A stretch of DNA of 64,000 bases. Origin: Kitasatospora xanthocidica. GTDB taxonomy: Bacteria > Actinomycetota > Actinomycetes > Streptomycetales > Streptomycetaceae. The notes below the pieces were generated by a model that had not been told where the DNA came from, did not search any database, and saw nothing but the letters and a program-made list of their open reading frames with translations. Each line of letters begins with the position of its first letter. Position 1 is the stretch's first letter. Location: positions 172,161 to 236,160 of the forward strand of contig NZ_BNBY01000012.1 of assembly GCF_014656195.1 (NCBI RefSeq), in the 5' to 3' direction. Shown one piece after another: positions 50,162-58,863 of this stretch. The translations under genes were made by a program, and so were the position numbers.

Positions 50162-53100
50162 ATGCCTGAGACTCACGGATCCACGGTGGAGCCATCCCCG
50201 AGCGGCTCACCGGCCCCGGGCCCTGCCCCGGAGGCCCTCGTCGACGAGCGCACCGCCCGTTCGGACACCGCGCGAGCGGACGCCGTCGGAACGGACACCG
50301 CCCGAGCGGACACCACCGGAGCGGACACCGGCACCGGGCGCGCCGAGCCCGCCGGCTGGCTGCGCCGTCTGGTCGGGTACAGCTGGCGGTCCCGTCGCAG
50401 CCTGCTGCTCGCCTTCGGTGCCTCGCTCCTCGGCATGGCCGTCACCGCGCTGGTGCCGCTGGTCACCAAGCTGATCATCGACGACGTCATCGTCGCCCGC
50501 ACCCGCTCGCTGACCCCCTGGGCGGTGGTGCTGCTGCTGGCCGCCGTCGTGGTCTTCGGCTGCACCCAGGTCCGCCGCTACTACGGCGGTCAGCTCGCCC
50601 TCGACGTCCAGCACGACCTGCGCAGCGACCTGTTCCGCTCGCTCGGCCGGCTCGACGGCCACCGCCAGGACCGGCTCGACACCGGCCAGGTGGTCGGGCG
50701 CGCGACCTCGGACCTCCAGCTGGTCAACGGCCTGCTCTCGATGGTGCCGATGATGACCGGCTTCCTGCTGATGTTCGTCATGTCGCTGGCCGTGATGATC
50801 TGGCTGTCCCCGCCGCTCACCCTGGTCGCCCTCGTCATGGCGCCCGCGCTGTGGTGGGTCTCCGCGTTCAGCCGCAAGCGCCTGTTCCCCGCGACTTGGG
50901 CGGCCCAGCAGGAGGCGGCCGCCGTCGCCGGCGTGGTGGACGGTGCGATCGGCGGCGTCCGGGTGGTCAAGGGCTTCGGCCAGGAGGCGCAGGAGCTGGA
51001 CAAGCTGGAGCAGGCCTCCCACAACCTGTTCGCGGCCCGGCTCCGTTCGATCCGGCTCAACGCCCGCTACAACCCGGCGATGCAGGCGATCCCCGCGCTC
51101 GCCCAGGTCGCCGTCCTGGCCTTCGGCGGCTGGCTGGCCGTCGACGGCCGGGTCTCGCTCGGGACCTTCGTCGCCTTCTCGACCTACGTCGCGCAGATGA
51201 CCGGCCCGGTCCGGATGCTGACCATGATCATCACCGTCGGCCAGCAGGCCCGGGCCGGCGTGGAACGCGTCCTGCAGCTGATCGACGAGCGCCCGCTGGT
51301 CCAGGAGCGCCCGGACGCGCTCACCCTGGACCTCACCCAGGATGCCGCCACCCCGCACGGGACGACCTCGCACGGCGCCACCCCGCACGGGACGACCCCG
51401 CACGGCGCTACCCCGCACGGCACGGCCGTCGGCCCCCGGACCTCCGACGTCGCCCTGGAGTTCGACCGGGTCGAGTTCCGGTACGACCCCGAGCACCCCG
51501 CCCCCGTCCTGCACGGCCTCAGCCTGGAGCTGGCCCCCGGCGAGACCCTCGCCCTGGTCGGCGCCTCCGGCTCCGGCAAGTCGACGGTCGCCCAACTGGT
51601 GTCGCGCTTCTACGACCCGTCCGAGGGTGCCGTCCGCCTCTACGGCCACGACCTGCGCGACCTCACCCTGGACTCGGTCCGCGCGACGGTCGGCATAGTC
51701 CCCGAGGAGAGCTTCCTCTTCTCCGAGTCGGTCCGCACCAACATCGCCTACGGCCGCCCGGACGCCACGGACGAGCAGATCGTCGCGGCCGCCCGCGCCG
51801 CCCAGGCCGACGAGTTCGTCCGCGCGCTGCCGGACGGCTACGAGACCAAGGTCGGCGAGCAGGGTCTGACCCTCTCCGGCGGCCAGCGCCAGCGCATCGC
51901 GCTGGCCCGGGCGATCCTCACCGACCCCCGGATCCTGCTGCTGGACGACGCCACCTCGGCGGTGGACCCGCAGGTCGAGGCGGAGATCCACGACGCGCTG
52001 CGCTCGGTGATGGCCGGCCGCACCACGCTGCTGATCGCCCACCGCCGCTCGACCCTCCAGCTCGCCGACCGGATCGCCGTCCTGGAACGCGGCCGGCTGC
52101 TGGACATCGGCACGCACGAGGAACTCGAAGCCCGATGTCCCCAGTACCGGGCCTTGATCACCGACCCCGAGGCGGGCCGCGCCACCCAGCACCCCGCCGC
52201 CGGCACACCGGCCGAAGGGCCGACCGGCACGTCGACGGAAGCCCAGGCCGACGCCCCGACGGTCACCCAGGCCGGCACCCACGCCGGCCCCCCGCCCGTC
52301 GAACAGCCGTCCACCCCCGCACTCCCCATCCCCGCGCTCCCCACCCCCGCCCTGGCCAAGGCCGCCCGCGCTGCCGACCCCGACCTGCTGGCCAAGGTCG
52401 CCGCGCTGCCGCCCGCCGCCGACAGCCCGGACGTCCCCCGGGCCGAGGCCGAGGCCGGTGACCCCGACTTCTCCCTGGGCCGCCTGCTGCGCCCCTTCCG
52501 TACCCCGCTGCTGATCGCGCTCCTGCTGGTCGCCCTGGACGCGGGGGCCGGCCTGGTCCTGCCGGTGCTGATCCGGCACGGCATCGACGAGGGCGTCCGC
52601 AAGGGCCTGATGTCCGGTGTCGCGGTGGCCGCGCTCACCGCGCTGGTCGTGGTCCTGCTGGACTGGCTGGTGCAGGGCGCCGAGAACCGGATCAGCGGCC
52701 GTACCGGCGAGCGCGTCCTCTACACGCTCCGGCTCAAGATCTTCGCCCACCTCAACCGGCTGGGCCTGGACTACTACGAGCGCGAGCTGACCGGCCGGAT
52801 CATGACCCGGATGACCACCGACCTGGACTCGCTGACGTCCTTCCTGCAGACCGGCATGGTCACCGCCGTGGTCAGCCTGCTGACCTTCGCCGGGATCTTC
52901 GCGGCCCTGCTGATCATCGACGCGGGCCTGGCCCTGGTGGTCTTCGCCGTGCTGCCGCTGCTGGTGATCGCGACCCTGGTGTTCCGCCGGAAGTCCAAGG
53001 ACCAGTACGAGCGTTCCCGCGACCTGATCAGCACCGTCAACGCGGACCTGCAGGAGAACGTGGCCGGCATGCGGATCGTCCAGGCCTTCCGCCGCCTGGA

Positions 53101-54226
53101 CACCAACACCGACCGCTTCGTGGCGCGCGGCATCGCCTACCGCGAGGCCCGGGTCCGCGCGCAGCTGTACATCTCGCTGTACTTCCCGTTCGTCCAGTTC
53201 CTCTCCAGCGTGGCCGCCGCGCTGGTGCTGATCGTGGGTGCCTCCCGGGTCGAGTCCCAGACGCTGACGGTCGGCGCGCTGGTCGCCTACCTGCTCTACA
53301 TCGACCTGTTCTTCGCCCCGGTCAACCAGCTGTCCCAGGTCTTCGACGGCTACCAGCAGGCCTCGGTCGGCCTCGGCCGGATCCGCGAGCTGCTGCGCAC
53401 CCCGACCACCACGGCGGAGGCGGCCGAACCGGTCCCGGTGTCCAAGGGGCTGCGCGGCGAGATCACCTTCGAGGGGGTCGGCTTCGCCTACAACGGCGGC
53501 GCGGACGGCGCCCCGGACGTGCTGTCCGGCGTGGACCTGCACATCCCGGCCGGGCAGACGGTGGCCCTGGTCGGGGAGACCGGCGCCGGGAAGTCGACGC
53601 TGGTGAAGCTGGTCGCCCGCTTCTACGACGCGACCGAGGGCACCGTCCGGGTGGACGGGGTCGACCTCACCCGCTACGACCTGGCGCAGTACCGCCACCG
53701 CCTGGGCGTGGTGCCGCAGGAGGCCTACCTGTTCGCGGGCACGGTCCGTGAGGCGATCGCCTACGGCAGGCCGGACGCCTCGGCGGCCGAGGTGGAGGCG
53801 GCGGCCCGGGCGGTCGGCGCGCACGACATGATCGTCCGGCTGTCGGGCGGCTACGACCACGAGGTGGCCGGCCGCGGCCGCAACCTCTCGGCGGGGCAGC
53901 GCCAGCTGATCGCGCTGGCCCGGGCCGAACTGGTCGACCCGGACATCCTGTTGCTCGACGAGGCCACCGCGGCACTCGACCTGGCCACCGAGGCGGCGGT
54001 CAACCATGCCGCGGACCGGCTCAGCGGCGGTCGCACCACCCTGGTGATCGCCCACCGCCTGACCACCGCGGAGCGCGCCGACCGGGTGATCGTGCTGGAC
54101 CACGGCCGGGTGGTCGAGGACGGCACCCACGCCGACCTGCTCGCCCGGGGCGGCACGTACGCCCGGCTCTGGCAGGCGTTCATCGCGGACGGCCACCCGG
54201 CGGCCGAGACCGTCACCGCCGGGTAG
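50162..54226 (+). CDS. Fused full-length ABC exporter (TMD-NBD-TMD-NBD)
   Basis: 1,354-residue ABC-B/MDR-type exporter made of two half-transporters in one chain. Half 1: membrane domain about 60-365, NBD with Walker A GASGSGKST (about 470), signature LSGGQRQRIALARAIL and Walker B ILLLDDATSAVD. Half 2: membrane domain about 780-1060, Walker A GETGAGKST (about 1139), signature LSAGQRQLIALARAEL and Walker B ILLLDEATAALD. Asp replaces the catalytic Glu after Walker B in NBD1, so one ATP site is probably degenerate, as in heterodimeric exporters. TPHGTTPHGA repeats (about 397-420) join TMD1 to NBD1. Substrate unknown. ATG 50162 is chosen, with no clear Shine-Dalgarno. Confidence 0.92.
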   Translation: MPETHGSTVEPSPSGSPAPGPAPEALVDERTARSDTARADAVGTDTARADTTGADTGTGRAEPAGWLRRLVGYSWRSRRSLLLAFGASLLGMAVTALVPLVTKLIIDDVIVARTRSLTPWAVVLLLAAVVVFGCTQVRRYYGGQLALDVQHDLRSDLFRSLGRLDGHRQDRLDTGQVVGRATSDLQLVNGLLSMVPMMTGFLLMFVMSLAVMIWLSPPLTLVALVMAPALWWVSAFSRKRLFPATWAAQQEAAAVAGVVDGAIGGVRVVKGFGQEAQELDKLEQASHNLFAARLRSIRLNARYNPAMQAIPALAQVAVLAFGGWLAVDGRVSLGTFVAFSTYVAQMTGPVRMLTMIITVGQQARAGVERVLQLIDERPLVQERPDALTLDLTQDAATPHGTTSHGATPHGTTPHGATPHGTAVGPRTSDVALEFDRVEFRYDPEHPAPVLHGLSLELAPGETLALVGASGSGKSTVAQLVSRFYDPSEGAVRLYGHDLRDLTLDSVRATVGIVPEESFLFSESVRTNIAYGRPDATDEQIVAAARAAQADEFVRALPDGYETKVGEQGLTLSGGQRQRIALARAILTDPRILLLDDATSAVDPQVEAEIHDALRSVMAGRTTLLIAHRRSTLQLADRIAVLERGRLLDIGTHEELEARCPQYRALITDPEAGRATQHPAAGTPAEGPTGTSTEAQADAPTVTQAGTHAGPPPVEQPSTPALPIPALPTPALAKAARAADPDLLAKVAALPPAADSPDVPRAEAEAGDPDFSLGRLLRPFRTPLLIALLLVALDAGAGLVLPVLIRHGIDEGVRKGLMSGVAVAALTALVVVLLDWLVQGAENRISGRTGERVLYTLRLKIFAHLNRLGLDYYERELTGRIMTRMTTDLDSLTSFLQTGMVTAVVSLLTFAGIFAALLIIDAGLALVVFAVLPLLVIATLVFRRKSKDQYERSRDLISTVNADLQENVAGMRIVQAFRRLDTNTDRFVARGIAYREARVRAQLYISLYFPFVQFLSSVAAALVLIVGASRVESQTLTVGALVAYLLYIDLFFAPVNQLSQVFDGYQQASVGLGRIRELLRTPTTTAEAAEPVPVSKGLRGEITFEGVGFAYNGGADGAPDVLSGVDLHIPAGQTVALVGETGAGKSTLVKLVARFYDATEGTVRVDGVDLTRYDLAQYRHRLGVVPQEAYLFAGTVREAIAYGRPDASAAEVEAAARAVGAHDMIVRLSGGYDHEVAGRGRNLSAGQRQLIALARAELVDPDILLLDEATAALDLATEAAVNHAADRLSGGRTTLVIAHRLTTAERADRVIVLDHGRVVEDGTHADLLARGGTYARLWQAFIADGHPAAETVTAG

Positions 54227-54316
54227 GCCGCCGGGTCGGGAGCCGGATCGGCCGCCGGGCCGGGAGCCCTCGGAAACCCTTCGGCCGGGCGGAGGTGACG
54301 GCTGCTCTGCCTGCTG

Positions 54317-55315
54317 TCAGGCGGCGATCAGCGCGGTGAGCAGCCCCGAGGGGTCGATCCCGCGCGGCAGGTCGCTCACCTGTCCGTCCCCGACCTCGAC
54401 CACCCGCCAGCCGGAGCCGTCGGCCCGGCTGGCGAGGTCGGTGGTGACGAAGCGGCAGCCGAGCGTCCGGACCAGTGCCCGGACCTCGGTGAGGTCGGGT
54501 TCGACGCTCTGGTGCGGGGCGTCCGGGTGCGGTCCGACCAGGACCGGCCGGCCGTCCAGCCACCACACCCGCGCCTCCACGGCCCGCCCGCCCGCGCCCG
54601 GCCCGCCGCCCGCAGCGTCCCCGGTGCTCCGGGCGCTCGCAGCGTCCCCCGTGCGCCCGGAGCCCCTGTCGCCGGTGCCGCGGTCGGCGCTCTCCGGGCC
54701 GCCACCGGCGCGCTCGAACTCCTCGTACCGCCGCAGCACCACGCCACCGGCCAGGAACTCGCCCTGCAGTTCGACGAACCGCGCCACCACCCGGCCGACG
54801 GCCGGGAGGTCGGCCAAGTCCGGTACGTAGCAGGCCTCGTGCCACTCGTGCTTGCGCGACTTCACGTAGTCCTTGACGATCGCCGGGCCGCTCCCGCCCA
54901 GCCGGGCCGCGGCCGCGGCCAGCTCCGCCGGGCCGGGCGCCACCGGTCCGGCGGAGGGGATCCACGCACTGGCCGGGGTCGCCCCCTCGAACACGCCGTA
55001 CCAGCCGGGCAGTTCGTGGGCCGCCGCGTAACCGGGCGGGCTGGTCAGCAGGTTGCCGCCGCGGGCGGTGAGCGCGGCGCCGAAGCCGCGGTACCGGGCC
55101 GAGGGGAGCATCCAACCCCGGTACCAGAGCGGGCCGCTGTCCCTCGGCACCCGCCGGACCGCCTCCTCGGCCTGCCCGGCGAGCAGCGCGTCGTGGTCGA
55201 CCAGATGGTGTTCGCCGCCCGACTCCCGCAGCAGTCTGGCCTCCCAGGCGAAGTGCGGATCGGGTCGGCGCGGGTTGAGCGGATCGGCGGGGAACAAGAT
55301 CGCGGGTACGGGCAT
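54317..55315 (-). CDS. ATP-grasp domain protein (R2K-type)
   Basis: 332-residue protein with an N-terminal segment (MPVPAILFPADPLNPRRPDP HFAWEARL) and an ATP-grasp fold: GPAIVKDYVKSRKHEWHEAC (ATP-binding lysine region), FVELQGEFLAGGVVLRRYEE (adenine-binding strand), VEARVWWLDGRPVLVGPH and GWRVVEVGDGQVSDLP (metal-binding end). A Gly/Ser/Asp-rich insertion of about 45 residues (DRGTGDRGSGRTGDAASARS region) lies mid-domain and is probably a disordered loop. The acceptor is unknown; relatives sit in peptide-tag or toxin-modifying contexts, but nothing here shows that. ATG 55315. Convergent with the ABC exporter. Confidence 0.78.
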   Translation of the reverse strand: MPVPAILFPADPLNPRRPDPHFAWEARLLRESGGEHHLVDHDALLAGQAEEAVRRVPRDSGPLWYRGWMLPSARYRGFGAALTARGGNLLTSPPGYAAAHELPGWYGVFEGATPASAWIPSAGPVAPGPAELAAAAARLGGSGPAIVKDYVKSRKHEWHEACYVPDLADLPAVGRVVARFVELQGEFLAGGVVLRRYEEFERAGGGPESADRGTGDRGSGRTGDAASARSTGDAAGGGPGAGGRAVEARVWWLDGRPVLVGPHPDAPHQSVEPDLTEVRALVRTLGCRFVTTDLASRADGSGWRVVEVGDGQVSDLPRGIDPSGLLTALIAA

Positions 55316-55418
55316 GGCCGTCAGGGTACGGCCCGAGACCCGGTGCCGACCCCGAGGACACCGGCCCGGAACGGTGAATCGGCTCGACGCCCCGAACGGC
55401 CGCTGCGAGAGTGATCCG

Positions 55419-55976
55419 ATGCGAAATCCCCTGCGAAACCCGATGCGCAAGCTGCTGCGGCCCGGCAGGCGGGTGCCCCGGCAGGCCGCCCGCACGGTGG
55501 TCCTGGACGAGAACGGCTCGGTGTTCCTGCTCCGTTCGGACAACGACGAGGTGGGCGTCCACTGGACCATGCCGGGCGGCGGGCTGGAGCCGGGCGAGTC
55601 CCCGTGGGAGGGCGCCCGGCGCGAGCTGTGGGAGGAGACCGGCTGGAGCGACCTCGAACCCGGCCCGCTGCTCTGCACCTGGGAACACGACTTCACCTGG
55701 CACGGCACCCCGGTCCGCCAGCACGAGCACATCTACCTCACCGACGGACCGCACCGCGGCCCGGTCGGCGACGTCAGCGCGGTGCACGCCGTCGACCGGA
55801 TCCTCGACTGGCGCTGGTGGACCCCGGCCGACCTCGCCGACGAGAACGCCGACGCGCTCTGGCCGCCCAGGCTGCCGGACCTGCTGGACGCCGTACGCGA
55901 GAGCTGGGCCGCCGACCGGCAGCCCCCGGTGCCCGTCGACCTCGGGTACATCCCGAACACCCCGGCGACCGGCTGA
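55419..55976 (+). CDS. NUDIX hydrolase
   Basis: 185-residue hydrolase with a complete Nudix box, GLEPGESPWEGARRELWEET followed by GW (Gx5Ex7REUXEEXGU), at about residues 53-74. It is preceded by RQAARTVVLDENGSVFLLRS and the strand VHWTMPGGG, and followed by WRWWTPADLADENADALWPP. Acts on nucleoside diphosphates linked to another group; the specific substrate cannot be told. The N-terminus MRNPLRNPMRKLLRPGRRVP is basic. ATG 55419 is chosen; GAGAG lies upstream. A hairpin follows at 56010-56034. Confidence 0.87.
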   Translation: MRNPLRNPMRKLLRPGRRVPRQAARTVVLDENGSVFLLRSDNDEVGVHWTMPGGGLEPGESPWEGARRELWEETGWSDLEPGPLLCTWEHDFTWHGTPVRQHEHIYLTDGPHRGPVGDVSAVHAVDRILDWRWWTPADLADENADALWPPRLPDLLDAVRESWAADRQPPVPVDLGYIPNTPATG

Positions 55977-56009
55977 CCACCGAACACCCACAGCCGAAGC
56001 TCCGACGGG

Positions 56010-56034
56010 CGGAGCCCCGGCGGCCGGGGCTCCG
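56010..56034. terminator. Bidirectional hairpin between NUDIX gene and HTH-like gene
   Basis: CGGAGCCCCGG (56010-56020) pairs perfectly with CCGGGGCTCCG (56024-56034) over a 3-nt loop, between convergent stops at 55976 and 56098. Confidence 0.65.
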
Positions 56035-56097
56035 ACGACCGATCGGCGGCCGCCCCCGGGGGGAAGCCGTCGGACGGCGGGGCGCCGCGCGGACCGG

Positions 56098-57309
56098 CTA
56101 GGGCCGCCCGCCGCGCCGGGTCCGGGGGGCCGGACCGGCCTCCCAGCCGTTCAGCTCCAGCTCCCGGTCGTGCAGCGCGCCGGGGTTCATCAGCACCGTC
56201 AGCCGGGCGCCGACGAGTCGCCCGGAGCCGAGCCCGGTCGCGGACAGCAGTTGGTCGGTCGGCACCGAGACGGCGATGGCGGGGCGCCAGGAGGGCAGCA
56301 CCACCAGACTGGTGCCGCGTCCGGCCCGGATCACCTCGGCCGCCACCCGGACGGGTGCTCGCTCCTCCGGTCGGCCGAGGGCCTCGGACTGGCCGGGGCT
56401 GCCACCGATCAGGATGCCGAGCGGAGCTTCGCCGGGAGACGCCCCGTCGAACGCGGCCGGGGCGTCCGGCACCCGGTCCGTCACCGTTCCCGTCGGACCG
56501 GCGGGTTCACCCGTCCACTCGGCGGCACCAGGGAAGCCGACCCCGGCCGGGCCGGGCGCGGCCGTCTCCCGTGCGGTCGCCTCCTGCCCGCTCGGAGCGG
56601 ACTGGGGGTGCATCCGGCGCAGTCGGCGCGAGGGCGACGGCCGCCGGGACCCGAGGATCCGCGGCTCTTCGCGCGCCGCACGCCGCGCCGGCGCGGACGC
56701 CGACGGGAACCGGACGAACCCGGCCTCGGACCCGGCACCGACCGCGGTCCCGTCGCCCTGCTCGTCGCCGTGCGCTTCGCCGTGTTCACCGAAGCGTTCA
56801 CCGGCGTCGGCAGGCGGCGTGGCCACGCCCACGCCCACGCCCGCTTCGCCCACGCCCACGCCTACGCCTACGTCTTCGCTTTCGCCGAGCAGCGCCCGCA
56901 CTTCGTCGACCGGTCGCCGGCACGCCTCGGCCAGCTCGGTGATCGAACGGCCCTGCGCACGTGCGGCCCGCAGCCGCTCGGCGAACGCCGCCCGCAGGCT
57001 CGCCGCGGCCGGACCGCCGTCCGCGGGGACGGGCTCCGCGCCGGGCCCCCCGCCGGGGGCCGTGACGGGAGCCGGGGCCGGAGCCGCCGCGGGGAGGGTG
57101 TACGCCCGCGCGTCGTCCCGGCTGCGCGGCTGCGGCACCGAGTCGTGGCGGATCACCCCGTCGGCGGTACCGGACGTGGTGGTGACGGCCTCGGCGGCCG
57201 TCGCGATCGAGCACATCGGGACGGCCGCGGCGGGCTGCCCGGGTGCGCCGTGCGGGCCGGGCGGGTCGGGCAGGGACGGGTCGGTTGCGGTGGGATGGAG
57301 CGAGGTCAT
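56098..57309 (-). CDS. HTH-containing hypothetical protein with hexanucleotide-repeat insert
   Basis: 403-residue, mostly disordered protein. An HTH-like segment (LRAAFAERLRAARAQGRSIT, then ELAEACRRPVDEVRALLGE) lies near residues 105-145. It is followed by GVGVGVGEAGVGVGV encoded by CCCACG-type hexanucleotide repeats (about 56823-56870), a long Pro/Ala/Arg linker, and a C-terminal globular part (APVRVAAEVIRAGRGTSLVV, ARLTVLMNPGALHDRELELN). I do not recognise the family; the HTH suggests a regulator. It sits downstream of the iron-siderophore lipoprotein gene on the same strand, 225 bp away, so a link to iron is possible but unproven. ATG 57309. Confidence 0.65.
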   Translation of the reverse strand: MTSLHPTATDPSLPDPPGPHGAPGQPAAAVPMCSIATAAEAVTTTSGTADGVIRHDSVPQPRSRDDARAYTLPAAAPAPAPVTAPGGGPGAEPVPADGGPAAASLRAAFAERLRAARAQGRSITELAEACRRPVDEVRALLGESEDVGVGVGVGEAGVGVGVATPPADAGERFGEHGEAHGDEQGDGTAVGAGSEAGFVRFPSASAPARRAAREEPRILGSRRPSPSRRLRRMHPQSAPSGQEATARETAAPGPAGVGFPGAAEWTGEPAGPTGTVTDRVPDAPAAFDGASPGEAPLGILIGGSPGQSEALGRPEERAPVRVAAEVIRAGRGTSLVVLPSWRPAIAVSVPTDQLLSATGLGSGRLVGARLTVLMNPGALHDRELELNGWEAGPAPRTRRGGRP

Positions 57310-57534
57310 CGGCGGCCCTTCGGGGGATGGTCCCGACGATCCTCCCGCACCGCGCGACCAGCTCCAAGCGTCGAACCCGATGCCGTGCGGGCGACCACCG
57401 GGGGAAGACCGCAGGACCACCGCGCGGCGCCCGCGAGGCCGCCCCCTGGGGCCCCGCGGGACCACCGGCCGATCACCGGCCGATCACCGTCCCGGCCGCG
57501 CCGGCCCCCGCCCGCCCCGACCGATGGCTCCGGC

Positions 57535-58641
57535 TCAACTGCCGGGCGCCACGAAGCCCTTGAGGTCGGCGAGCACCGCGTTCGCCGCCATGACGCCGAG
57601 CCCGAGGAACCAGGTCTCGTCCGAAACCGGCCGGGCCTGACCGGACTTGACCGCCCCGAGGGTCTTCCAGAGCGCGCCGCCCAGCACCGCGTCCTGGTTG
57701 GTCGAGCTGGGGCTGCCGTACACGCCGTAGAAGACCCAGTCGGCGTCGGCCTTGTCGATCTGCTCCGGGCTGACCTCCACCGCGAGTTCCTTGACCTGCT
57801 CGATCTTGGGCTGCGGCAGCGGCACGTCGGTGAGGATGGTGCCGATGAAGGAGAGCTCGGCGTAGAGCCGGGTGCGGCCCGGCATGAAGCGCAGCGGTGT
57901 GATGGTGGGCCGCTTGTCGCCGAGCCCGGCGCCGATCGCGGTGGCCGCTGCCCGGTACGCGTCGAGCTGCGCCTGGGCCTCGGCCTGCAGACCGAACGCG
58001 CTGGCGTTGAGCAGGAAGTTCTGCTTCCAGGGGTAGCCGGGGCGCAGCGAGAAGACGGTCGGCGCGATCTTGGACAGCTGCGCGTACTGGTCCTGGGCGC
58101 GCAGCTGGCTGCCGAGGATCAGGTCCGGCTTGAGCGCGGCGATGGCCTCCAGGTTGAGGCTGTTGATGGTGCCGACGGCGGCCGGGCTGCCGGCCTTGTC
58201 CTTGAGGTAGGACGGCATGGTCTTGGAGCCGTCGGTGTGGACGACGCCGACCGGCTGGAGGCCGAGCGAGACGACGTTGTCGAGTTCGCCGGTGTCCAGC
58301 ACCACGACCCGGACGGGCTTGGCCGGGATGACGGTCTCGCCCATGGCGTGCCGGACGGTGCGCGGGTAGACGCCGGGGGCGGCGTCGGTGCCGAAGCCCT
58401 TCATCTTCTCGATCACGGTGGCGTAGTCGTCGCCGCCCTGCTTGACCGACTTCTGGTCAGGCGTGGCTCCGCCGCCACCGGGGGCCGATCCGCCGGAGCC
58501 GCCCGATCCGCCGGAGCTGCCGCAGGCGGTGAGCAGCCCGCCGAGGCCGAGGACCGCCCCGCCGGCGATCCCGGCGGTGAGGAACCTGCGGCGGCTGGGG
58601 GTGCGGGGGACGAGGGCCAGGTCGTCGGAGGTGGGGGCCAC
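57535..58641 (-). CDS. desE: Iron-siderophore ABC transporter substrate-binding lipoprotein
   Basis: 368-residue periplasmic-binding-protein-type lipoprotein (FepB/FecB fold). N-terminus RRRFLTAGIAGGAVLGLGG then LLTACGSSGG: a twin-arginine-like signal with lipobox LTAC, so it is exported and lipidated. The Gly/Ser linker is followed by the ligand-binding domain: VVVLDTGELDNVVSLGLQPV, NLEAIAALKPDLILGSQLRA, the helical backbone, and LGAVKSGQARPVSDETWFLG. GTG 58641 is chosen because AAGGAG lies 6 nt upstream. An iron box precedes it. The symbol reflects similarity in type and position (next to acdH in streptomycetes) to the ferrioxamine-binding DesE; ligand not shown. Confidence 0.85.
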   Translation of the reverse strand: MAPTSDDLALVPRTPSRRRFLTAGIAGGAVLGLGGLLTACGSSGGSGGSGGSAPGGGGATPDQKSVKQGGDDYATVIEKMKGFGTDAAPGVYPRTVRHAMGETVIPAKPVRVVVLDTGELDNVVSLGLQPVGVVHTDGSKTMPSYLKDKAGSPAAVGTINSLNLEAIAALKPDLILGSQLRAQDQYAQLSKIAPTVFSLRPGYPWKQNFLLNASAFGLQAEAQAQLDAYRAAATAIGAGLGDKRPTITPLRFMPGRTRLYAELSFIGTILTDVPLPQPKIEQVKELAVEVSPEQIDKADADWVFYGVYGSPSSTNQDAVLGGALWKTLGAVKSGQARPVSDETWFLGLGVMAANAVLADLKGFVAPGS

Positions 58642-58675
58642 GCGACGCTCCTTCACGGGTCGGGACCGATCGAAC

Positions 58676-58694
58676 TTAGGTGAGGCAAACCTAT
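58676..58694 (-). promoter_or_regulatory. DmdR/IdeR iron box
   Basis: TTAGGTGAGGCAAACCTAT matches the actinobacterial iron-box consensus TTAGGTTAGGCTAACCTAA at 16 of 19 positions and lies 35 bp upstream of the siderophore lipoprotein start. Predicts repression by Fe2+-DmdR and induction under iron limitation. Confidence 0.75.
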
Positions 58695-58863
58695 CTCGAT
58701 ACGGACCGGACGCTCCGCCGGGGGCCGGAGCCGGGCCGGGGCCGGGACCGGCGCCGGACACTCCCGCCAGGGGCGGGCAGAGGGAGGCAAAGGTCATCGA
58801 AGTGCATAAAATCACCATGAGTTGGTCTATTCAACCTTCCGTGTCCGCACTTAGAGTGCGCTG

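Noticed and set aside
50207..54196. 1,329-codon open frame antisense to the ABC exporter
   Set aside because: Low-complexity product, no domains; typical high-GC antisense shadow of a gene with strong third-position G/C bias.
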